From assembly GCA_003567315.1 (NCBI GenBank), contig PWZT01000050.1:1-55101 (forward strand): DNA of 55,101 bases, given 5' to 3'. The notes under the pieces are model-generated. The model had not been told where the DNA came from, made no database searches, and was given only the letters and a program-made list of their open reading frames with translations. Positions 52,638-55,101 of the stretch are shown here, in pieces (the stretch's first letter is position 1; each line of letters begins with the position of its first letter). Source of the stretch: Paracoccaceae bacterium (GTDB lineage: Bacteria; Pseudomonadota; Alphaproteobacteria; Rhodobacterales; Rhodobacteraceae). The position numbers were made by a program, and so were the translations under genes.

Positions 52638-52689
52638 AGCGCCCGCGCGCCGCACCCACCCACCCGCCCTTGCACGCCGCGCGGGCGCT
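52638..52689. repeat. 12-bp hairpin with C-tract loop (G-quadruplex motif on minus strand)
   Basis: AGCGCCCGCGCG (52638-52649) pairs exactly with 52678-52689. The 28-base loop includes CCCACCCACCCGCCC, that is GGGCGGGTGGGTGGG on the minus strand. It follows the ribA stop and has the same design as the hairpin at 22317-22371. No T run; role unknown. Confidence 0.7.
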
Positions 52690-52710
52690 GCTCTTGCCTG
52701 CGGCAAGAGC
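52690..52710. repeat. Second perfect hairpin after ribA
   Basis: GCTCTTGCC and GGCAAGAGC (9 bp) over TGC, directly abutting the preceding G-tract hairpin and ending 14 nt before the L,D-transpeptidase-like start. It may be part of a compound terminator or affect translation of that gene. Confidence 0.6.
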
Positions 52711-52724
52711 CTGGGGGGCTGCGC

Positions 52725-53234
52725 ATGACGCGGTTCGACATGGTCTTGACGCGGCAAGGGCTGCGGTTCAGGGGGCGGCTTTATCCGTGCAGCATCGGGC
52801 GTAACGGAGTTACGCGCGACAAGCGCGAGGGCGATGGGGCGACCCCGGTGGGTGTGCATCGGCTGGTGGGCATGCTGCATCGCCCCGACCGGATGGCGCG
52901 CCCCTGCGATTGGGCTCTGCCCATTGGCTTGCGCGATCTGTGGTCGGATGATCCGCGCGATCAGGACTATAATCTGATGGTGCGCGCGCCGTATCCGCAT
53001 GGCCATGAGCGGCTGCGCCGAGCCGATCCGCTCTACGATCTGATCATCATTACGGACTGGAACTGGCCGCGCGCCGAGCGGGGGCGGGGCTCTGCCATAT
53101 TCATCCATGCCTGGCGCAAGCCGGGATACCCGACCGCTGGCTGCATCGCGCTCGACCCGGGCGATTTGCGCCGGATCGCGCCGCTGATCCGCTATGAGAC
53201 GCGGTTGATCGTACCCGCTTCGCTGGCAGCGTAG
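52725..53234 (+). CDS. L,D-transpeptidase-like (YkuD) family protein
   Basis: 169 residues with the catalytic block IFIHAWRKPGYPTAGCIAL, giving the His and Cys of the YkuD fold. No signal peptide is seen at the ATG chosen (52725), which is odd for an enzyme of the cell wall; cytoplasmic or unconventional export, or an earlier start, are possible. The short form without signal is common in Rhodobacteraceae as an uncharacterised L,D-transpeptidase-family protein. Follows ribA by about 100 nt and converges on the YggS gene. Confidence 0.85.
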   Translation: MTRFDMVLTRQGLRFRGRLYPCSIGRNGVTRDKREGDGATPVGVHRLVGMLHRPDRMARPCDWALPIGLRDLWSDDPRDQDYNLMVRAPYPHGHERLRRADPLYDLIIITDWNWPRAERGRGSAIFIHAWRKPGYPTAGCIALDPGDLRRIAPLIRYETRLIVPASLAA

Positions 53235-53246
53235 CTGTCGGGGCCG

Positions 53247-53894
53247 CTATTTGCGCGCGCCGAAAATCGCGGAGCCCACGCGCACATGGGTCGCGCCATG
53301 GGCAATCGCGATCTCGAAATCCCCGGACATCCCCATCGACAGCGCCCGCAGCCCATTACGCGCGCCGATTTCGGCGAGTTGTCTGAAATGCGGCGCCGGA
53401 TCATCTTCGAGTGGCGGGATGCACATCACCCCGATCACGGGCAGGTCCAGCGCGCGCGCGTCCGCGATGAAGGCATCCGCGTCTTGCGGCAGCACACCGG
53501 CTTTCTGCGGCTCGGCGCCCGTGTTGACCTGCACGAACAGCTCGGGACATTGCCCCAGCTCCTGCGCGAGCTGTGCAAATCTGCGGGCAAGTTTGGGGCG
53601 GTCGAGCGAATGGATGGTCTGGAAAAGCTCCATAGCCTGCCTCGTCTTGTTGGTCTGGAGCGGGCCGAGCAGGTGCAGATCCAGCGGGCCAAAACGCGCG
53701 ACCCAGTCGGGCCATTTGCCTGCGGCTTCCTGCACGCGGTTCTCGCCGAAGATGCGATGGCCCGCCTCCAGCACAGGCAGCACACGCGCCTCGGGCTGTT
53801 CTTTCGATACGGCAATCAGGGACACTGACCCCGCCGCGCGACCAACCTCTTTTTCGGCCGCGCTGATGCGGGCGCGTATGTCTGACAGTGACAT
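53247..53894 (-). CDS. YggS/PLPBP-family pyridoxal phosphate protein
   Basis: 215 residues. SLIAVSKEQPEARV carries the PLP lysine (Lys31), and FGENRVQEAAGKW, LHLLGPLQTNK, VNTGAEPQKAG and LSMGMSGDFEIAIAHGAT are all diagnostic for the YggS family. These proteins have no known reaction and keep vitamin B6 and amino-acid pools balanced. Complete and normal in length. Same strand as the small secreted proteins upstream. Confidence 0.95.
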   Translation of the reverse strand: MSLSDIRARISAAEKEVGRAAGSVSLIAVSKEQPEARVLPVLEAGHRIFGENRVQEAAGKWPDWVARFGPLDLHLLGPLQTNKTRQAMELFQTIHSLDRPKLARRFAQLAQELGQCPELFVQVNTGAEPQKAGVLPQDADAFIADARALDLPVIGVMCIPPLEDDPAPHFRQLAEIGARNGLRALSMGMSGDFEIAIAHGATHVRVGSAIFGARK

Positions 53895-53899
53895 GCGGG

Positions 53900-54181
53900 T
53901 CAGTCTCCGATGAACACAGTGGGCGATCGGGGGCGTCCAGTGCCCCTGTCGAGCTTGAAATTGGCGCCAAAAGAGGTTCCGCCATCGGTCTCGCCGCGAA
54001 ACTCGAACTGGATTCGGGCGCGGAAGGTCATCCGCAGGCCGCTCTCGCGCTGCGTGGTCCAGTCGGGCTGACGTTCCCAGACAAGGCCCATCCGCGCGTC
54101 AACGGATACGCTGGGGCCGAGTTGCTGTGCCGAGGCTGGCATGGCGAGCGCAAGGCTCAGGAAGACAGCGCGCAAGATCAT
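53900..54181 (-). CDS. Small secreted protein resembling a porin N-terminus
   Basis: 93 residues from the ATG at 54181: signal peptide ending PASAQ, then SVSVDARMGLVWERQPDW, RMTFRARIQFEF and GETDGGTSFGANF, which match the first strands of Rhodobacteraceae porins from my knowledge of that family. It stops where a porin would go on, so it is either a two- or four-strand fragment, a decayed porin copy or a distinct small outer-membrane protein. It is 5 nt after the 47-residue lipoprotein stop, so probably co-translated. Confidence 0.7.
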   Translation of the reverse strand: MILRAVFLSLALAMPASAQQLGPSVSVDARMGLVWERQPDWTTQRESGLRMTFRARIQFEFRGETDGGTSFGANFKLDRGTGRPRSPTVFIGD

Positions 54182-54186
54182 GGCTT

Positions 54187-54330
54187 TCACCTGCTCAGTC
54201 GGCGGACATCTTCGCCCGCGCCGACAAACACCCCTCCAACGCCATCCAGCGCGGCCGAGGTGGTTTCGCAGGCGCCAAGGAGCAGTCCCGCGAAAATCAA
54301 TGTAACCGAGAGAGATGCTTTCTGCGCCAT
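54187..54330 (-). CDS. Small lipoprotein, 47 residues, entericidin-like
   Basis: ATG at 54330 opens MAQKASLSVTLIFAGLLLGAC, shown here as its lipobox LLGAC, followed by ETTSAALDGVGGVFVGAGED and a basic VRRLSR end. The mature peptide would be about 27 residues. The pattern (tiny lipoprotein with Gly/Ala-rich repeats and charged tail) is like entericidin-type peptides. It is directly upstream of the porin-like small gene. A real gene is likely from the clear lipobox and spacing. Confidence 0.7.
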   Translation of the reverse strand: MAQKASLSVTLIFAGLLLGACETTSAALDGVGGVFVGAGEDVRRLSR

Positions 54331-54401
54331 GGTCTGCTGTCCAATATCTCACGATGTCAGATTAGCTGAGAAGCCGAGGTCTTGTGAAGGGCCGGCGCAG
54401 T

Positions 54402-54433
54402 AAAACAAAAAAGAGCGGGCAGTGCCCGCTCTT
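54402..54433 (-). terminator. Terminator of the porin gene
   Basis: On the minus strand AAGAGCGGGC pairs perfectly with GCCCGCTCTT over ACT, followed by TTTTTGTTTTA. It lies 23 nt past the porin stop. Confidence 0.95.
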
Positions 54434-54456
54434 CCGAGTCGTTTGATCGGTGAGGA

Positions 54457-55101
54457 TCAGAACGAGAAGGACAGACCCATGTCTGCAACTGTCTGGCTGC
54501 TCACACCGGCTGCATTGAAGCTGGTGCGACGCACGCCGCCTTCAAATGCTGCACCACCACCCAGATCGTAGCTTGCGCCAAGACCGTAATGCGTGTCGCG
54601 GAAGAAGTCACGACGGACGAAAGCGGACACAGTCGTTGCGTCAAAGGTGCCGCTTGCCGAGAGGCCCAGTTGGTTTCTGGACACAACGATATCTCTCAGG
54701 TCGCTGTCCACACGACCGGCAGTTGCGCGGATCGAAACGCCTTCAAAATTGGCTTCACCAGCAATGGCCAGGTGGCCGCCGCTGAAATTGCCAACGCTCA
54801 GGTACTCATAGCCGCCGCCGAAAGCAAAGCCATCGAGTTCATAACGCGCACCGATACCGTACATATCGACGTTATCGCCGAACGGAGTTGTTGCAGTCTG
54901 GCCAACCGCTGCGTAGAAATCAAGGCCGTCGATGCTGTACGAGTAGAGAGCGTTCGTGCTGCCCGTGTTACCCAGACCACCGTTGAAGTTCCGGTGGATG
55001 AAGGTGTTCTCGTTCAGGAAGCCGAGACCGGTCAGGCCAACGCCATGAAGGTCGCCAACAGCGGCCTGGACGGCACCTTGGGTGTCACCCATGGTCAGAC
55101 G
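54457..55101 (-). CDS. Porin, C-terminal part
   Basis: At least 214 residues; the gene begins beyond the right edge (the frame is open to the last base). Alternating strands such as SYSIDGLDFYAAVGQT, FAFGGGYEYLSVG and GLGASYDLGGGAAFEGGV lead to the final MGLSFSF with the C-terminal Phe recognised by the BAM machinery. This is the general porin of Rhodobacteraceae, an outer-membrane barrel for small solutes. The strong terminator fits high expression. Confidence 0.92.
   Translation of the reverse strand, partial: RLTMGDTQGAVQAAVGDLHGVGLTGLGFLNENTFIHRNFNGGLGNTGSTNALYSYSIDGLDFYAAVGQTATTPFGDNVDMYGIGARYELDGFAFGGGYEYLSVGNFSGGHLAIAGEANFEGVSIRATAGRVDSDLRDIVVSRNQLGLSASGTFDATTVSAFVRRDFFRDTHYGLGASYDLGGGAAFEGGVRRTSFNAAGVSSQTVADMGLSFSF

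Noticed and set aside
1-55101. tRNA genes, CRISPR arrays, insertion sequences, phage or integrase genes
   Set aside because: Looked for on both strands; no cloverleaf with CCA-adjacent acceptor, no regular repeat-spacer array and no transposase or integrase motif found.

Overview
The window is from a high-GC alphaproteobacterium, most likely a member of the Rhodobacteraceae (Roseobacter/Rhodobacter group). The reasons are the GC-rich codon use, the sox gene types, a soeABC operon, the xth / thioredoxin / LON-domain / Trm112 gene order, the GTP cyclohydrolase II of the long alphaproteobacterial type, and a Rhodobacteraceae-type porin at the right edge. No tRNA, rRNA, CRISPR array, insertion sequence or integrase was seen.

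Layout. (1) 1-3.6 kb, minus strand: an ATP-grasp ligase, a large unrecognised protein with a possible papain-like Gln-Cys-His-Asn signature, and the start of a PhzF-family isomerase. (2) 4.1-8.8 kb, plus: an Lrp/AsnC regulator, a DmdA/GcvT-like folate-dependent enzyme, an enoyl-CoA hydratase-family protein and an acyl-CoA ligase. (3) 8.9-11.5 kb: modABC molybdate transporter. (4) 11.5-20.3 kb: sulfur-oxidation locus soxS <> soxV, soxYZ, soxB, soxCD, soxE, soxF. soxX, soxA, soxW and soxR are not here, and soxD carries an in-frame amber codon just before its last helix. (5) 20.5-22.3 kb: a frameshifted gamma-glutamyltransferase. (6) 22.4-29.1 kb, minus: an oligopeptide ABC transporter with three unusual parts: a substrate-binding protein that reads as a circular permutation of the SBP_bac_5 fold, a permease with a roughly 290-residue seven-repeat propeller-like insertion, and a fused double ATPase. 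(7) 29.4-33.7 kb: an RND efflux pump and its adaptor. (8) 34.1-41.4 kb: an aa3-type cytochrome oxidase module (subunit II lipoprotein, fused subunit I-III, CtaG, CopD-like and DUF2231 membrane proteins) and a ferric-reductase-like flavoprotein. (9) 41.6-42.7 kb: DUF983 and Nudix proteins. (10) 42.8-47.3 kb: soeABC, a cytoplasmic molybdenum sulfite dehydrogenase. (11) 47.4-55.1 kb: housekeeping genes (YidB-like, Trm112-like, LON-domain, CnoX-like thioredoxin, exonuclease III, OmpR-type regulator, ribA, L,D-transpeptidase-like, YggS), a 47-residue lipoprotein, a porin-like fragment and a partial porin.

How the genes work together. Sox proteins in the periplasm would strip sulfane sulfur from the SoxY carrier, SoxF handles sulfide, and Soe oxidises sulfite in the cytoplasm. 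SoxC and SoeA both need molybdenum cofactor, and modABC sits directly beside sox. Electrons from SoxD/SoxE/SoxF cytochromes and from SoeC can reach the terminal oxidase encoded at 34-38 kb. The gamma-glutamyltransferase beside the peptide transporter suggests peptide (perhaps glutathione-like) salvage, although that transferase looks inactivated.

The points most worth a second look are the permuted binding protein and propeller-bearing permease, the ATP-grasp / Cys-His-Asn protein pair, the amber codon in soxD, and two intergenic hairpins whose loops hold G-quadruplex-type tracts.
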